A stretch of DNA of 64,000 bases from Spirochaetaceae bacterium (GCA_015493635.1 WGCU01000066.1:1-64000), one strand, 5' to 3'; shown: positions 17,317-27,168, numbered from the stretch's first letter. Program-made: numbers and translations. The notes: generated from the sequence alone by a model not told the origin.

Positions 17317-18633
17317 TCACCGGGCATGATTATCTTTGCCAATACCCGTAATATTTACACCGGTAAGATAAAGGAATTCCGGTCCGCAGTACTTTCCGTC
17401 AGTTACAATTTTTTCAGACATACGAAACGTATCGAGAATATCTTCAATTTTTCCTGTGACAGAACCGCCGGTAACAGGAACTCTTGTTTTACCATCATAG
17501 TAGTAGGCAAGACGTATTTCTCCACCGAAATCACCCGTTATTTTATCAACAGTAAAATCTGAGAACTCTACTGCTTCAAGATAGGGAGTCTGTTCATAAT
17601 CCGAAGTAATCATGTTCCCCGGTTGTACCGTGATATTACTACTGATACCGGTAATCTCCTGTTCAAGGTAGGTACCGAACTGAATATCAGATAGAATATC
17701 TCTAACCGTGTTGTTTTCTACTATGATAACTTCCCGGGGAACAATCCCGTCTGCGTCGATAACAACATTGTCAGGACTCCTTTCCAGGTACGGAACAATC
17801 GAAATAGTTATCATTTCATCCTTATTCTTCCTTATAATTTCTCCTTTCTTAAAAGAACTTACCCCCTGAAATACAGCTTTCGCCGTCAGCTGATATCTGA
17901 AATAGTCAAAAAACTCCGGAACAGCTGCCCGTCCGAGGAGAACAGGGGTATCAGTCAGCACAGGAAGGGGTTTACTTTCAGCTCTGTCCAGTGCTGAATT
18001 AATTTGGGTTTCTATTTTTTTATCGAGCCACGAGGGAGAATAATCACTGAAACGAAATATATCAAAAAGCTCCACCGCGCCTTCAGCTCCCCGTACCGTT
18101 GTAACCAGTTCCACCATACCTGAATATTCATCCCAGGAATATGTAATCCCTTCTGAATTTTTGAACCAATACGTATTCCGGGAGAGAAATATCTCTGTTG
18201 CATTAAAATCAACACGCTCCCTTTTATGCCGCACAACATCTTCAGCAAGAACAGAAATCCAGTCCAGTACATTATGTTCACCGAATCTGGAAACAGGGCC
18301 GGTATGCAAAGTACCCGCTGTTGACGTGGAGGGAAGCGGATACCATCTGTTTTTTACCGCAGATGCTCCTGCAACAGCACGGTTTATTTTAACGGTCATC
18401 TCTTCATCAGTCATAGTGGGAAAAAGTTGGATAGACATTGAACCCCGGTACTTCGTGGCGTCTTCTTCAAAATCCTTATACACGGTAAGTGTTATCTCCG
18501 TTATCTTCTGCCCACGCATCATCTCCAGCCGGTTTAAAATAAAGTATCCCTGAGCCCCGTCAGTTTCTTTTATGGTCAGTTTCCAGCCAGAACAGCTGCT
18601 ATTTTCAAGCAGCTCTGTTATTCGATCTATCAT
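17317..18633 (-). CDS. tldE: TldE/PmbA-type metalloprotease subunit
   Basis: 438 residues, matching the TldE/PmbA half of the TldD/TldE family: family-typical YYYDGKTRVPVTGGSVTGKIEDIL near the C-terminus, and no HExxxH in the middle, consistent with the non-metal-binding partner. In E. coli TldD/TldE forms a heterodimeric protease that degrades unfolded peptides and matures microcin B17, with the active site in TldD. The start overlaps the tldD stop by one base. No peptide precursor gene was seen next to the pair. Confidence 0.82.
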   Translation of the reverse strand: MIDRITELLENSSCSGWKLTIKETDGAQGYFILNRLEMMRGQKITEITLTVYKDFEEDATKYRGSMSIQLFPTMTDEEMTVKINRAVAGASAVKNRWYPLPSTSTAGTLHTGPVSRFGEHNVLDWISVLAEDVVRHKRERVDFNATEIFLSRNTYWFKNSEGITYSWDEYSGMVELVTTVRGAEGAVELFDIFRFSDYSPSWLDKKIETQINSALDRAESKPLPVLTDTPVLLGRAAVPEFFDYFRYQLTAKAVFQGVSSFKKGEIIRKNKDEMITISIVPYLERSPDNVVIDADGIVPREVIIVENNTVRDILSDIQFGTYLEQEITGISSNITVQPGNMITSDYEQTPYLEAVEFSDFTVDKITGDFGGEIRLAYYYDGKTRVPVTGGSVTGKIEDILDTFRMSEKIVTDGKYCGPEFLYLTGVNITGIGKDNHAR

Positions 18634-20048
18634 TATCCCAACCTCATTTTAGTTTTAATATACGGCCCGCCGGAGGAAACCTTGACAAATTCTTTCCATC
18701 CTTTTCCGCAATATCCGGAGCCCGAAAGCTCAACGTCTCCACTGATCATGGTAATATTTTTTAGAATATCCGGAACGTATCCGGTCATAACAACCGGTGA
18801 AACTATCTTTCCGGTAAATGCTCCGTTCCGTATCTCCCTGCCGAGGAATGCTATTGCCTGAAGCCCCCAATTTTTTGGATCTTCCATTCCGCTCTGAGTA
18901 TAATCGATAAGGTACCCGTGGGATATTGATGCAATCATCTCATCAAGGCTGTCGCTTCCTGATTCAAAATAGGTATTTGTCATCCGCGCGTAGGTTTTAT
19001 TTTTGTAGGATTGTCTTCTGCCGTTCCCCGTCGGCTGTTCCCGGAGAAATGAAGCGGAGAGCTGGTCCGATAAACCACCCTTTAACATGCCCCTGTCAAT
19101 AATGAGAGTACTGCCGGCAAGATTACCTTCATCATCAAACCGGAAACTCCCTGCGTGCCGTACTGGATACGCAGTATCCCTCATGCTCACAATGGTATTT
19201 GCAACCTGCTTACCGATATAGTACTTTCCAAGAGCCCTGTTTTTTACAAACATATCCATTTCAACGCCGTGGCCAAATGCTTCATGAGCTATTAGACCTG
19301 AGATATCAGGTGAGCAAAGTACCTCGTATTCTCCGGGAACAATACTTTCAGCTGAAAGAAGAAGCACTGCATCATGGACAGTTTGTGGAATTTTGTGCTC
19401 CATTTTATCAATAAGTTCTTCTCCATCAAAACCCGAAACAGCAGCATAGAGAAGTTTTACCTTCCCGCTCTCCCTCACCATGGGTACAACGTACCCCTGA
19501 CTCCACATATAATTCTGTTCAAGATCCCTTTTCGAAGATAAAAATATTTTTGATACTTTTACCCATTCGTATACGATTCTGGCATCAAAAACATGGGGAT
19601 CTTCTTCCACTGCCCTGGTAAAAAGGGACTGCAGTTTCCCAAAAATACGTTCAGGATCACCTTCTGATGGATCTGTTTTTACATCCTCACTGAATGAAAA
19701 CACGAGAGGGGTCTCATTTGGAACGGGGTAAAGCCGGTAATTCCCCTGCAGTGCTTTTTCGGCAAAGAGGTGTATTTCATTGTACTGTTTTTCCGCATCA
19801 CCAACTGAAAAATTGTTAAATGAATATTCAACAACTTTTCCCGCTTTATAGAGCCTGACAACAAAACCCCTGTCCGTCCACATACTTTCTTCCAAGGAAG
19901 AATTTTTCGCCGAATATTCATATTTAAAGCCGTTGGTATCAACACCGAGGATCGATGCATATTCAAAAGACGGCGTTAAGAGCTCCAGCAATTTTTGTAA
20001 TTCGCCCTTAACTGATTTTAGAAAAAGAGAACTTTCAACTTTAATCAT
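18633..20048 (-). CDS. tldD: TldD-type zinc metalloprotease
   Basis: 471 residues with the HExxxH zinc motif at H255-E256-H260 (LIAHEAFGHGVEMD) and the conserved C-terminal Cys in SGSGYCGKGWKEF that supplies a further ligand in E. coli TldD. GGAG six nt before ATG 20048. With TldE it should form a peptidase that threads unstructured peptides. The pair is divergent from an MFS transporter 63 bp away; whether they share a substrate cannot be said. Confidence 0.9.
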   Translation of the reverse strand: MIKVESSLFLKSVKGELQKLLELLTPSFEYASILGVDTNGFKYEYSAKNSSLEESMWTDRGFVVRLYKAGKVVEYSFNNFSVGDAEKQYNEIHLFAEKALQGNYRLYPVPNETPLVFSFSEDVKTDPSEGDPERIFGKLQSLFTRAVEEDPHVFDARIVYEWVKVSKIFLSSKRDLEQNYMWSQGYVVPMVRESGKVKLLYAAVSGFDGEELIDKMEHKIPQTVHDAVLLLSAESIVPGEYEVLCSPDISGLIAHEAFGHGVEMDMFVKNRALGKYYIGKQVANTIVSMRDTAYPVRHAGSFRFDDEGNLAGSTLIIDRGMLKGGLSDQLSASFLREQPTGNGRRQSYKNKTYARMTNTYFESGSDSLDEMIASISHGYLIDYTQSGMEDPKNWGLQAIAFLGREIRNGAFTGKIVSPVVMTGYVPDILKNITMISGDVELSGSGYCGKGWKEFVKVSSGGPYIKTKMRLG

Positions 20049-20050
20049 TC

Positions 20051-20079
20051 TTTACTCCATATCCTATTGCGGCTATACT
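20051..20079 (+). promoter_or_regulatory. Promoter of the MFS gene at 20112
   Basis: TTTACT (20051-20056), 17-bp spacer, TATACT (20074-20079). The -35 box overlaps the tldD ribosome-binding region on the other strand, so the two divergent genes may interfere. Confidence 0.5.
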
Positions 20080-20111
20080 CTACCAATATTTTGCTCAGGA
20101 GTAAACATACT

Positions 20112-21335
20112 GTGATAAAAATACCGCTTAAAAAACCTCTCCGTACGGAATCCTTCATGTTCTTCCTTGCCGGACTATTTTTTGCCGGTATTATTTCAAC
20201 CGCACTGCAGGGAACGTTTCAGAACTATCTTAATGATATCTTCGGAATTGGCGCGCAGGCACGGGGAGCGCTGGAATTCCCCCGGGAACTTCCGGGACTG
20301 CTGATAACCTTCATCATCAGTTCTATTCTTTTTATTGGTGAAATAAATATTCTCAGTATTTCCGTTGTTATAGCCGGCTTTGGTCTCCTCGGCCTTGGAT
20401 TTTTTTCCCACACCTACGAAACCATGATCATTTTTATGATGATCTGGTCCCTGGGAACACACCTGCATATGACAATTATTGAGCCGGTCGCATTGACCTA
20501 TGCCCATAAAGGAAACCGCGGTTTTGTACTCGGCAGGATGAACAGTGTCCGGTCTATCGGTATCATAGCAGGCACCTTTTTTATCTGGCTCTTTATGGGG
20601 AAATTACATGTTCAGTACCGTACCTTGTATCTGGGAGCATTCATAACTTCTATCATAGGCGGTATTTCATACGCGCTTCAAAAAAGAAAAACGATAAAGG
20701 CTCCTGTTCTTAAATTTAAATTCATCTTTAGAAAAAAATATACCCGTTTTTATGTCCTTGCCGCCCTCTTCGGAGTGCGGAAACAGCTTTTTCTTGTATT
20801 CGGGCCATGGCTCCTCATTAAAATGTATCACAGGGAAGCTGCTGATCTCGCGCTGCTGCTTTTTATAGCAGCGGTTATCGGTGTATTCTTTAAACCGTAC
20901 CTTGGAACATTGATAGACCGGTTTGGTGAGAGAAAGATTCTTATGGCGGATGCCGTGCTCATTATCATTCTTTCATCTGTCTACGCGGTTTCCCCGCTGA
21001 TTTTTAGCCCGTCCATAGCCCTGCCGGTACTTTCAGCTTGTTTTATTACCGATGAGCTGCTCTTTTCACTTCGTACCGCACGGACAACGTACATCTCAAA
21101 AAATCTGAAAAAGGAATCAGACCTTACCCCGACCCTTGCCATGGGTATTTCCATCGAACACGTTATTTCTATGACCGCTCCGTTAGGAGCGGGTTTTTTG
21201 TGGGCACAGTACGGTTACTACTGGGTGTTTATCATAGCTGCATTCGTTGCGGTGTTTTCCGGAATAACCGCTTCAGGGATCAAGGAGCATGGGAGACTCT
21301 CCGAGCAGCATCGATCCCCCGAGGGCAAGAACTGA
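20112..21335 (+). CDS. MFS transporter
   Basis: 407 residues from GTG 20112, chosen because AGGAG lies 10 nt upstream and a promoter TATACT is at 20074. About twelve hydrophobic segments are visible. The loop after TM2-TM3 is less conserved than typical MFS motif A; a GTLIDRFGERK motif between TM8 and TM9 fits the second half of a major facilitator. It probably exports or imports a small solute, but nothing identifies it. The last 63 bp overlap the convergent MFS gene. Confidence 0.75.
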   Translation: MIKIPLKKPLRTESFMFFLAGLFFAGIISTALQGTFQNYLNDIFGIGAQARGALEFPRELPGLLITFIISSILFIGEINILSISVVIAGFGLLGLGFFSHTYETMIIFMMIWSLGTHLHMTIIEPVALTYAHKGNRGFVLGRMNSVRSIGIIAGTFFIWLFMGKLHVQYRTLYLGAFITSIIGGISYALQKRKTIKAPVLKFKFIFRKKYTRFYVLAALFGVRKQLFLVFGPWLLIKMYHREAADLALLLFIAAVIGVFFKPYLGTLIDRFGERKILMADAVLIIILSSVYAVSPLIFSPSIALPVLSACFITDELLFSLRTARTTYISKNLKKESDLTPTLAMGISIEHVISMTAPLGAGFLWAQYGYYWVFIIAAFVAVFSGITASGIKEHGRLSEQHRSPEGKN

Positions 21336-22505
21336 AAAACCGATAAAAAGATACATAAATATGTTCAGCCCCTCCGGAGTTCCCATACCGGCAACAAAAA
21401 TCAATCCGGAGATCTGTCCCGCCAAGAGAATAATACCCTGGGAAGTAGACTCCGGAGTCGGAAAGCTCACCTCTGCTGCATACTGAAACCCTATGGGTCC
21501 GGCACTCATAACAAAGAATCCGAGAAAAAAAGAACTTATAAGCGCACCGGTATAACCAGCCGAAAGGTGCAGCCCCGTAATCCCCGGAATCATTCCAATC
21601 ATGCAGATAACAAGGAATATCTTTCTTTTTCTCAGCTTGTCAGAGAGAATAGGAAGAATCACCGCACCGATGACTCCGCCTATGAGCATAATACCGCCGA
21701 CCATACCGCTCTGTCCGACATTCAGCCCTTTGGAAAGGCAGATTGAATCTATCATGGTACTTATCGCGTTAAACATACCGAGACCGAGAAAGAAAAGAAT
21801 AATCAGGATAACCATGTTCCGCTGTTTAAAGAGATGGATCATTCCTTTTATAAACGAATGGCGCTGTATCGTTTCAATTTCCGGAGGAAGCGGAGGCTTG
21901 TCCCGAATGAGAATAAGGCTTAAAACAGCGGAGAAAAGCGTTACAAAACCATAGATAAACAGCATTGTTCCAATGCCTGATACTTCGGTTATCACCTTTC
22001 CCGCATAGTGCACCTGTATCATCATGGGTGTCAGAATCATAACAGCTATAATACCGATATACTGGGAAAGAGCTGCAAACCCGGCGGCCATGGCCCGTTC
22101 TTTCAAAGGGAACCACCTGCTTGAAAGAGCCGTAACTGCATTGAGAATAAACGGCTGCGATGCCGCCAGACCTATCTGCCCAATAACAACAACGGTAAAA
22201 ACATCCGCGTATACTCCCTTCAGGACTGCAGAAAGCCCCGCCAGGACTGCTCCGAGTCCAAGACCGACTCTGATTCCGTACGTATCTATAATGTACGAAG
22301 CCGGGATACTTAATACAAGAAATACAAACATGTAGCTCATTGAAAGGAAATCTATCCACTGACCGGAAACACCGTAATAGACAACCGCCGCCGAACGGAT
22401 AGGCGCAAATGTCAGCCACTGGATCTGTATAGTCATGTTGATAAACATGTACGCGCCGAGGACAACCCACCGATAGGGGTATACCTTAACGTTAGCTCTT
22501 TCCAT
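21273..22505 (-). CDS. MFS transporter, FLVCR/DIRC2-like
   Basis: 410 residues from ATG 22505; AAAGGAG six nt upstream selects it over ATGs at 22511 and 22529. Twelve membrane segments. YRWVVLGAYM at the start, IIDTYGIRVGLGLGA (motif A region) and SSRWFPLKERAMAAGF resemble the eukaryotic-like FLVCR group of MFS, whose members move haem, choline or other metabolites. The substrate here is unknown. It is convergent with and overlaps the neighbouring MFS gene; the two are not close paralogues by eye. Confidence 0.75.
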   Translation of the reverse strand: MERANVKVYPYRWVVLGAYMFINMTIQIQWLTFAPIRSAAVVYYGVSGQWIDFLSMSYMFVFLVLSIPASYIIDTYGIRVGLGLGAVLAGLSAVLKGVYADVFTVVVIGQIGLAASQPFILNAVTALSSRWFPLKERAMAAGFAALSQYIGIIAVMILTPMMIQVHYAGKVITEVSGIGTMLFIYGFVTLFSAVLSLILIRDKPPLPPEIETIQRHSFIKGMIHLFKQRNMVILIILFFLGLGMFNAISTMIDSICLSKGLNVGQSGMVGGIMLIGGVIGAVILPILSDKLRKRKIFLVICMIGMIPGITGLHLSAGYTGALISSFFLGFFVMSAGPIGFQYAAEVSFPTPESTSQGIILLAGQISGLIFVAGMGTPEGLNIFMYLFIGFSVLALGGSMLLGESPMLLDP

Positions 22506-22577
22506 CCCCATCTCCTTTCTCTTCTTCAAGTTTTACTTTTTTATATCTGCAATTTTCTGCTTCCGCATATCAGAACA

Positions 22578-24272
22578 TCAACTATCCTCCAGTGTTTTTG
22601 CCTTCATCTGCAGCTGGGCAATTCTTCGGGAAAAGAGCTGCTGTAAACCCCTGTTTTCAATCATACCGAGGACCCGCCCCTCTTTATCAACCATGGGCAT
22701 GGACTGGATATCAAATCTTTTAAGATCGTTTCGAATTTCTGTTGCTTCTGTATCCGGAGTGCAGGTGCAGATGACCGGTTCCATAATATCATACGCCAGA
22801 AGATAGTCTGAAAGTTCAGAGGCTATAAAGGTATCTTTCAGATGATCTATGGAAACAATACCGACCAGTTTTTCATCTTTATCAACAACAGGATAGTAAA
22901 AATTATCCCTTTCACTGAAAAGATTCAGGATTTTGGTAATATTGTCAGTTTCCCTGATATGGGGAATACTTCTGTCTGCGATATCATCCGCTTTACTCTT
23001 TTTAATGAGGTCTTCTTCGGTAATATTAAGGCCAACCTCTCCGGCCTTTGTAACAGCATACTTGACAAAGGGAGGTCCCGCAATCTGCACTACGAAGGTT
23101 GTTGTTGTTACAACCATAATGATAACATCACCTACAGATCCCTTGAAGGTCTGCCCCGCTACAATAGATAATCCAATGGCAACCCCCGCCTGGCTCAAGA
23201 GGCAGAAGGGCAGATATTTCCGTACTCCCAGGGGTGCCTTTGAAAGAGATGCACCAAGCGTTGCGCCCAGTGCTTTCCCGAGGAGTCGCCCAAAAAGAAA
23301 TACAACCGCGAGAATCCCCACTATAATTGAAATATTTGCAATATTGAGTTTTGCGCCGACAAGTACAAAAAACAGGACATAAATGGGAGGAGTAAACTTC
23401 CCCACAAGGTTGAAGGTTTCCTCACTCCGTTTAGGAGCATAGTTGGATATGTAAAAGCCCATACTCATGGCACCAAGAATCATATCCACCTCCAAAACCT
23501 GAGCAAGCCCAATGAGCAGCAGCAGCGCTCCCAGGGAAAAAGCGAGAATTTTGTCTTCATCATTAAAATTACGGATAATCTTATTCAAAATAAACCCGAT
23601 CAAAACACCGAGCAGAACGGCAACACCTATTTCATATACCAGCCGCAGAATACTTAACACGACACCTGCATCGGTTTTACCAAGCAGACTTGACGCAATA
23701 CTCGAAGCAAAGGCAAACAAAAGGAGAGCAACGCCGTCGTCCATGGCAACAATTCCAAGAACCGTTGTAGTAAGCGGTCCCTTTGTCTTATTTTCCCAAA
23801 GGACATCGGTTGTGGCAGCCGGTGCTGTTGCAGAAGCTATGGCACCCATCAGGAGACCGAGGGAAACAGCAAACGGTAAATTTCCGTACAGGATATACCC
23901 AAGAATAGAGATAAAAAGACTTACAAAAAAGAAAGCCCCCAGGGATTCCATAAGCAGTATATAGGTAAACTGTTTACCAAACTTGCGGAGGGTACTAATT
24001 TCCAGTTCACCCCCGATCATAAACCCGATTAATCCAAGGGCAAAGGCATTAAACGGCTGCAGCGCATTGAGTATGGAAAGGTTGATAAATCGGATACCTG
24101 ACAAACCGAGAATGATACCTACCGTTATATAACCAACCACCTGAGGAATTTTCAGAACCTGGAACAGCCGTCCGCCAAAGGTACCAAAGAAAACAATAAT
24201 TCCCAATAATAGTATAACGTTGAGATCCGCCTGATTAAGAATATGCATAACCTCTGTGATAAATCGGCTCAC
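22578..24272 (-). CDS. CPA2-family cation/proton antiporter with CBS pair
   Basis: 564 residues: about twelve membrane helices in the first ~400 (GGRLFQVLKIPQVVGYITVGIILG near the start; FMIGGELE; VAMDDGVALLLFAF with an acidic pair in the translocation helix), then a soluble tail with two CBS motifs (about 430-550). It should exchange Na+ or K+ for H+. The CBS pair, in place of the more common TrkA_N/C domains, may bind adenine nucleotides; c-di-AMP is possible because cdaA is in this genome, but that is speculation. ATG overlaps the stop of the EIIA-like gene (ATGA), so the two are coupled. Confidence 0.85.
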   Translation of the reverse strand: MSRFITEVMHILNQADLNVILLLGIIVFFGTFGGRLFQVLKIPQVVGYITVGIILGLSGIRFINLSILNALQPFNAFALGLIGFMIGGELEISTLRKFGKQFTYILLMESLGAFFFVSLFISILGYILYGNLPFAVSLGLLMGAIASATAPAATTDVLWENKTKGPLTTTVLGIVAMDDGVALLLFAFASSIASSLLGKTDAGVVLSILRLVYEIGVAVLLGVLIGFILNKIIRNFNDEDKILAFSLGALLLLIGLAQVLEVDMILGAMSMGFYISNYAPKRSEETFNLVGKFTPPIYVLFFVLVGAKLNIANISIIVGILAVVFLFGRLLGKALGATLGASLSKAPLGVRKYLPFCLLSQAGVAIGLSIVAGQTFKGSVGDVIIMVVTTTTFVVQIAGPPFVKYAVTKAGEVGLNITEEDLIKKSKADDIADRSIPHIRETDNITKILNLFSERDNFYYPVVDKDEKLVGIVSIDHLKDTFIASELSDYLLAYDIMEPVICTCTPDTEATEIRNDLKRFDIQSMPMVDKEGRVLGMIENRGLQQLFSRRIAQLQMKAKTLEDS

Positions 24273-24727
24273 CGTGTCTCTCCATCAGATAACAGGCGTG
24301 CAATTTCGCTGCTTTCTTCTGTTTTTATAAGTATATTCCGGAAATTTTCATCTTTAACCCTGGAAGATATAAGAGAGAGAAGACGCAGATATTCTTTATG
24401 CTGTTCTTTTCCAACGATAAACAGGAAAACAATGTTGACAGGTTTTTCATCCATGGATCCATAGTCAGCAATACCCTCAGGGCTTATCCCGACAAGAATA
24501 ACGGGATGCTGAACACCCTCAAACCGCACATGAGGAATACCAATCCCCTGGCCTATACCTGTACTCATAAGTTGTTCCCTGAAAAATATTTCTTTTTTCA
24601 AGTCTTCGATATCGGATATTTCTCCCCCGGACTTTACCAAATCAATAAGTTCAAGAAGTGCTTCTGTTTTTGTCCTGCTCGTAAGGATTATGCAATGCTC
24701 AGGTTTAATGATATCTTTCAAATTCAT
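24269..24727 (-). CDS. PTS EIIA (PtsN-type) protein coupled to antiporter
   Basis: 152 residues from ATG 24727, selected by GGAG 6 nt upstream; ATG 24730 and GTG 24739 are less well placed. Fold motifs of the mannitol/fructose EIIA (PtsN) family: LVKSGGEISDIEDLKKEIFFRE, then the phosphorylatable His in GIGIPHVRF. No EIIB or EIIC is adjacent; instead it is coupled by ATGA to a cation/proton antiporter. EIIA-Ntr controls K+ transport in E. coli through TrkA and KdpD, so regulation of this antiporter by phosphorylation state is a good inference. A second EIIA-like gene is at 53585. Confidence 0.82.
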   Translation of the reverse strand: MNLKDIIKPEHCIILTSRTKTEALLELIDLVKSGGEISDIEDLKKEIFFREQLMSTGIGQGIGIPHVRFEGVQHPVILVGISPEGIADYGSMDEKPVNIVFLFIVGKEQHKEYLRLLSLISSRVKDENFRNILIKTEESSEIARLLSDGETR

Positions 24728-24852
24728 CATGGTCTCCACTCGTTTAATTCTCGTATATTAAACTTTTTATCTTCTGCCTGCAAGAGATATTTATACTTTG
24801 ATGATAGCAGCCGCCATGGTAACTATTTATAAAAAAGGGTATACTCTTGCCC

Positions 24853-25821
24853 ATGATACATATAATTGACTATTCATCAAATACTGTTGAAGAGACAGAT
24901 GTTTCTACCGTTGAGGAATGCATCCCGTACAAGGACAAATCATCGGTAACGTGGATTGATATCCAGAGTATCGAAGATGAAAAGGTTATTGACAGTATCG
25001 GTTCCCTTTTCAACATTCACCCGCTTATTATTGAAGATATCAAACGGATAGGGCAGCGTCCGAAAATGGAAGAATTCGATACCTACAGCTACTTCGTTCT
25101 CAGAATGTTTTCTTTCCAGAATGACAAGATACAAACTGAACAGGTCAGTATAGTTATGGGAGGATCGTACATCATCACCTTTCAGGAAAAACCGGGAGAT
25201 GTTTTTGACCCCCTGCGGGAGAGGATACGTGCAAAGAAGTTCCGGATTAATACTCGGGGATCAGATTTTCTGGCTTACAGTCTTATGGATGTCATTATTG
25301 ACAACTATTTTGTTATTCTTGAAACCCTTGGTGAAGAAGTTGAACATCTTGAGGATGTTCTCCTTTTGAATCCTACTAAAGCAGCACTCCACAAAATCCA
25401 TTCCCTGAAACGGAAAGTCCTCTCTCTCCGCCGTTCCGTCTGGCCGCTGCGTGAGCTGCTTACAAACTTTGAACGCTCAGAATCTCCGCTCATTCAACGG
25501 TCAACCCATGAATACATCCGGGATGTCTATGATCATGCAATACAGATTATTGATACCGTTGAAACCTACAGAGATTCCCTCTCTAGTATGCTTGATATCT
25601 ATCTCTCCAGTGTCAGTAACCGCATGAATGAAATCATGAAAGTTCTTACCGTTATTTCTACATTTTTTATCCCCCTCACCTTTATTACCGGACTGTACGG
25701 AATGAATTTTAAGTATATGCCGGAGCTTTCCCTTAGATGGGGATATCCCGCGGTTCTCATTATCATGATTATTACTGTTGCCGGACTTGTTGTATATTTC
25801 AAAAAGAAAAAGTGGCTATAA
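24853..25821 (+). CDS. corA: CorA-family magnesium/cobalt channel
   Basis: 322 residues from ATG 24853 (TTG 24847 is a weak alternative). A soluble N-terminal domain with a long helical stalk leads to two C-terminal membrane helices joined by the GMN motif (GLYGMNF), and a lysine-rich tail KKKKWL. It should be a pentameric Mg2+ channel of the inner membrane. No SD is present; TATACT (24840-24845) ends 7 nt before the ATG, with TGGTAA 17 bp further up, so the mRNA is probably leaderless. It is a single-gene unit. Confidence 0.9.
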   Translation: MIHIIDYSSNTVEETDVSTVEECIPYKDKSSVTWIDIQSIEDEKVIDSIGSLFNIHPLIIEDIKRIGQRPKMEEFDTYSYFVLRMFSFQNDKIQTEQVSIVMGGSYIITFQEKPGDVFDPLRERIRAKKFRINTRGSDFLAYSLMDVIIDNYFVILETLGEEVEHLEDVLLLNPTKAALHKIHSLKRKVLSLRRSVWPLRELLTNFERSESPLIQRSTHEYIRDVYDHAIQIIDTVETYRDSLSSMLDIYLSSVSNRMNEIMKVLTVISTFFIPLTFITGLYGMNFKYMPELSLRWGYPAVLIIMIITVAGLVVYFKKKKWL

Positions 25822-25849
25822 CGTGTAAAACTGTGCATATTACTGAAAG

Positions 25850-25895
25850 CACTAAATAATTGTTATTTTTTTATTGTAATTCATAATATTTAGTG
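25850..25895. promoter_or_regulatory. Spaced inverted repeat upstream of amt
   Basis: CACTAAATA (25850-25858) and TATTTAGTG (25887-25895) form a perfect 9-bp inverted repeat, 28 bp apart, within the 127-bp gap before amt. It could be a regulator site for nitrogen control or a weak terminator for corA; no sigma54-type -24/-12 pair is apparent. Confidence 0.35.
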
Positions 25896-25948
25896 ATAGA
25901 ATGCCGGAATCATAAAAAATTATTAAACTAATTTTATTTGGAGGTCAC

Positions 25949-27151
25949 ATGTTTGATACAGGTTCAACAGGATTCATGCTGCTTGCTACCAGTCTCGTTA
26001 TGCTCATGACTCCCGCTCTCGCATTTTTTTACGGTGGTCTGGCCACCCGGAAAAACATACTCGGAATCATGATTCAGAGTTTTGTTTCTCTCGGTATAAC
26101 GACAGTACTCTGGTTTATTGCGGGATACTCCCTCTGTTTCAGCGGTACGGGAGCCATAATAGGTAATCTGGATAAAGCGTTTTTTCTGGGAATAAATGCT
26201 GCAACGCCATTCGGGAACGGCAAAATCCCCGAGTATGTTTTTATAGCATACCAGATGATGTTTGCAATTATTACTCCGGCTCTTATAACAGGAGCGTTTA
26301 CCGGACGGGTTACCTTTAAAGCGTATCTCATTTTTCTCGTTCTCTGGCAGCTCCTTGTCTACTACCCCTTTGTCCACATGATCTGGGGCGGCGGAATTCT
26401 GCAGCAGTGGGGTATTCTTGATTTTGCCGGAGGTATTGTTGTACATATCTCAGCAGGATTTGCTGCTCTTGCATCTGTGTTTTATGTCGGAAGCCGGAAA
26501 GACAGAAAGATGCAGCCGAACAACATCCCCCTCGTTGCCATTGGAACCGGTCTTCTCTGGTTTGGATGGTACGGGTTCAACGCAGGAAGCGAATTAAGGG
26601 TTGATCATATTACTGTTACTGCTTTTTTAAATACCGATATAGCGGCTTCCTTTGCGACAGTAACCTGGCTTATTATTGAAAAAATTAAAACAGGAAAACC
26701 GAAGTTTATCGGTCTCATGACAGGCGCTGTTGCCGGACTTGCTACCATAACCCCTGCAGCGGGGTTTGTTCCCGTGTGGGCAGCGGCCTTAATAGGGATT
26801 ATTGCTTCCACCGTCAGTTTCTTTGCTGTTGAGCTGAAAAACAAGCATGGCTGGGATGACGCTCTTGATGTATGGGGTGTTCACGGAGTCGGCGGTTTTA
26901 CCGGTACTGTTCTCCTCGGTATATTTGCCAGTAAGGCATTAAACAGTGCAGGTGCCAATGGACTCATCTTCGGAGGAACCTCATTTTTCCTCAAGCAGCT
27001 GCTTATTGCTTCTCTTGCCGCAGTGTACGCGTTTCTCTTTACGTACATTATGCTCTGGCTTATCAACAAGATTACCCATGTCCGTGTAACAGAAGAGGAA
27101 GAAAGACTTGGACTCGACCAGTCCATTCATGATGAAGAAGCATACACATAG
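25949..27151 (+). CDS. amt: Ammonium transporter
   Basis: 400 residues with eleven hydrophobic segments and the two pore histidines expected of Amt/Rh channels: one in VVHISAGFAALAS (about 170) and one in VWGVHGVGGFTG (about 310). GGLATRKN early in the protein is the usual Amt N-terminal motif. A GGAGG box lies 6 nt before the ATG. No GlnK/PII gene follows, unlike the usual amt-glnK pair. It ends with a terminator. Confidence 0.92.
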   Translation: MFDTGSTGFMLLATSLVMLMTPALAFFYGGLATRKNILGIMIQSFVSLGITTVLWFIAGYSLCFSGTGAIIGNLDKAFFLGINAATPFGNGKIPEYVFIAYQMMFAIITPALITGAFTGRVTFKAYLIFLVLWQLLVYYPFVHMIWGGGILQQWGILDFAGGIVVHISAGFAALASVFYVGSRKDRKMQPNNIPLVAIGTGLLWFGWYGFNAGSELRVDHITVTAFLNTDIAASFATVTWLIIEKIKTGKPKFIGLMTGAVAGLATITPAAGFVPVWAAALIGIIASTVSFFAVELKNKHGWDDALDVWGVHGVGGFTGTVLLGIFASKALNSAGANGLIFGGTSFFLKQLLIASLAAVYAFLFTYIMLWLINKITHVRVTEEEERLGLDQSIHDEEAYT

Positions 27152-27168
27152 TACGTTTTCTTTTATGG

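Noticed and set aside
25822-25948. Sigma54 promoter before amt
   Set aside because: No GG/GC pair at -24/-12 spacing was found.
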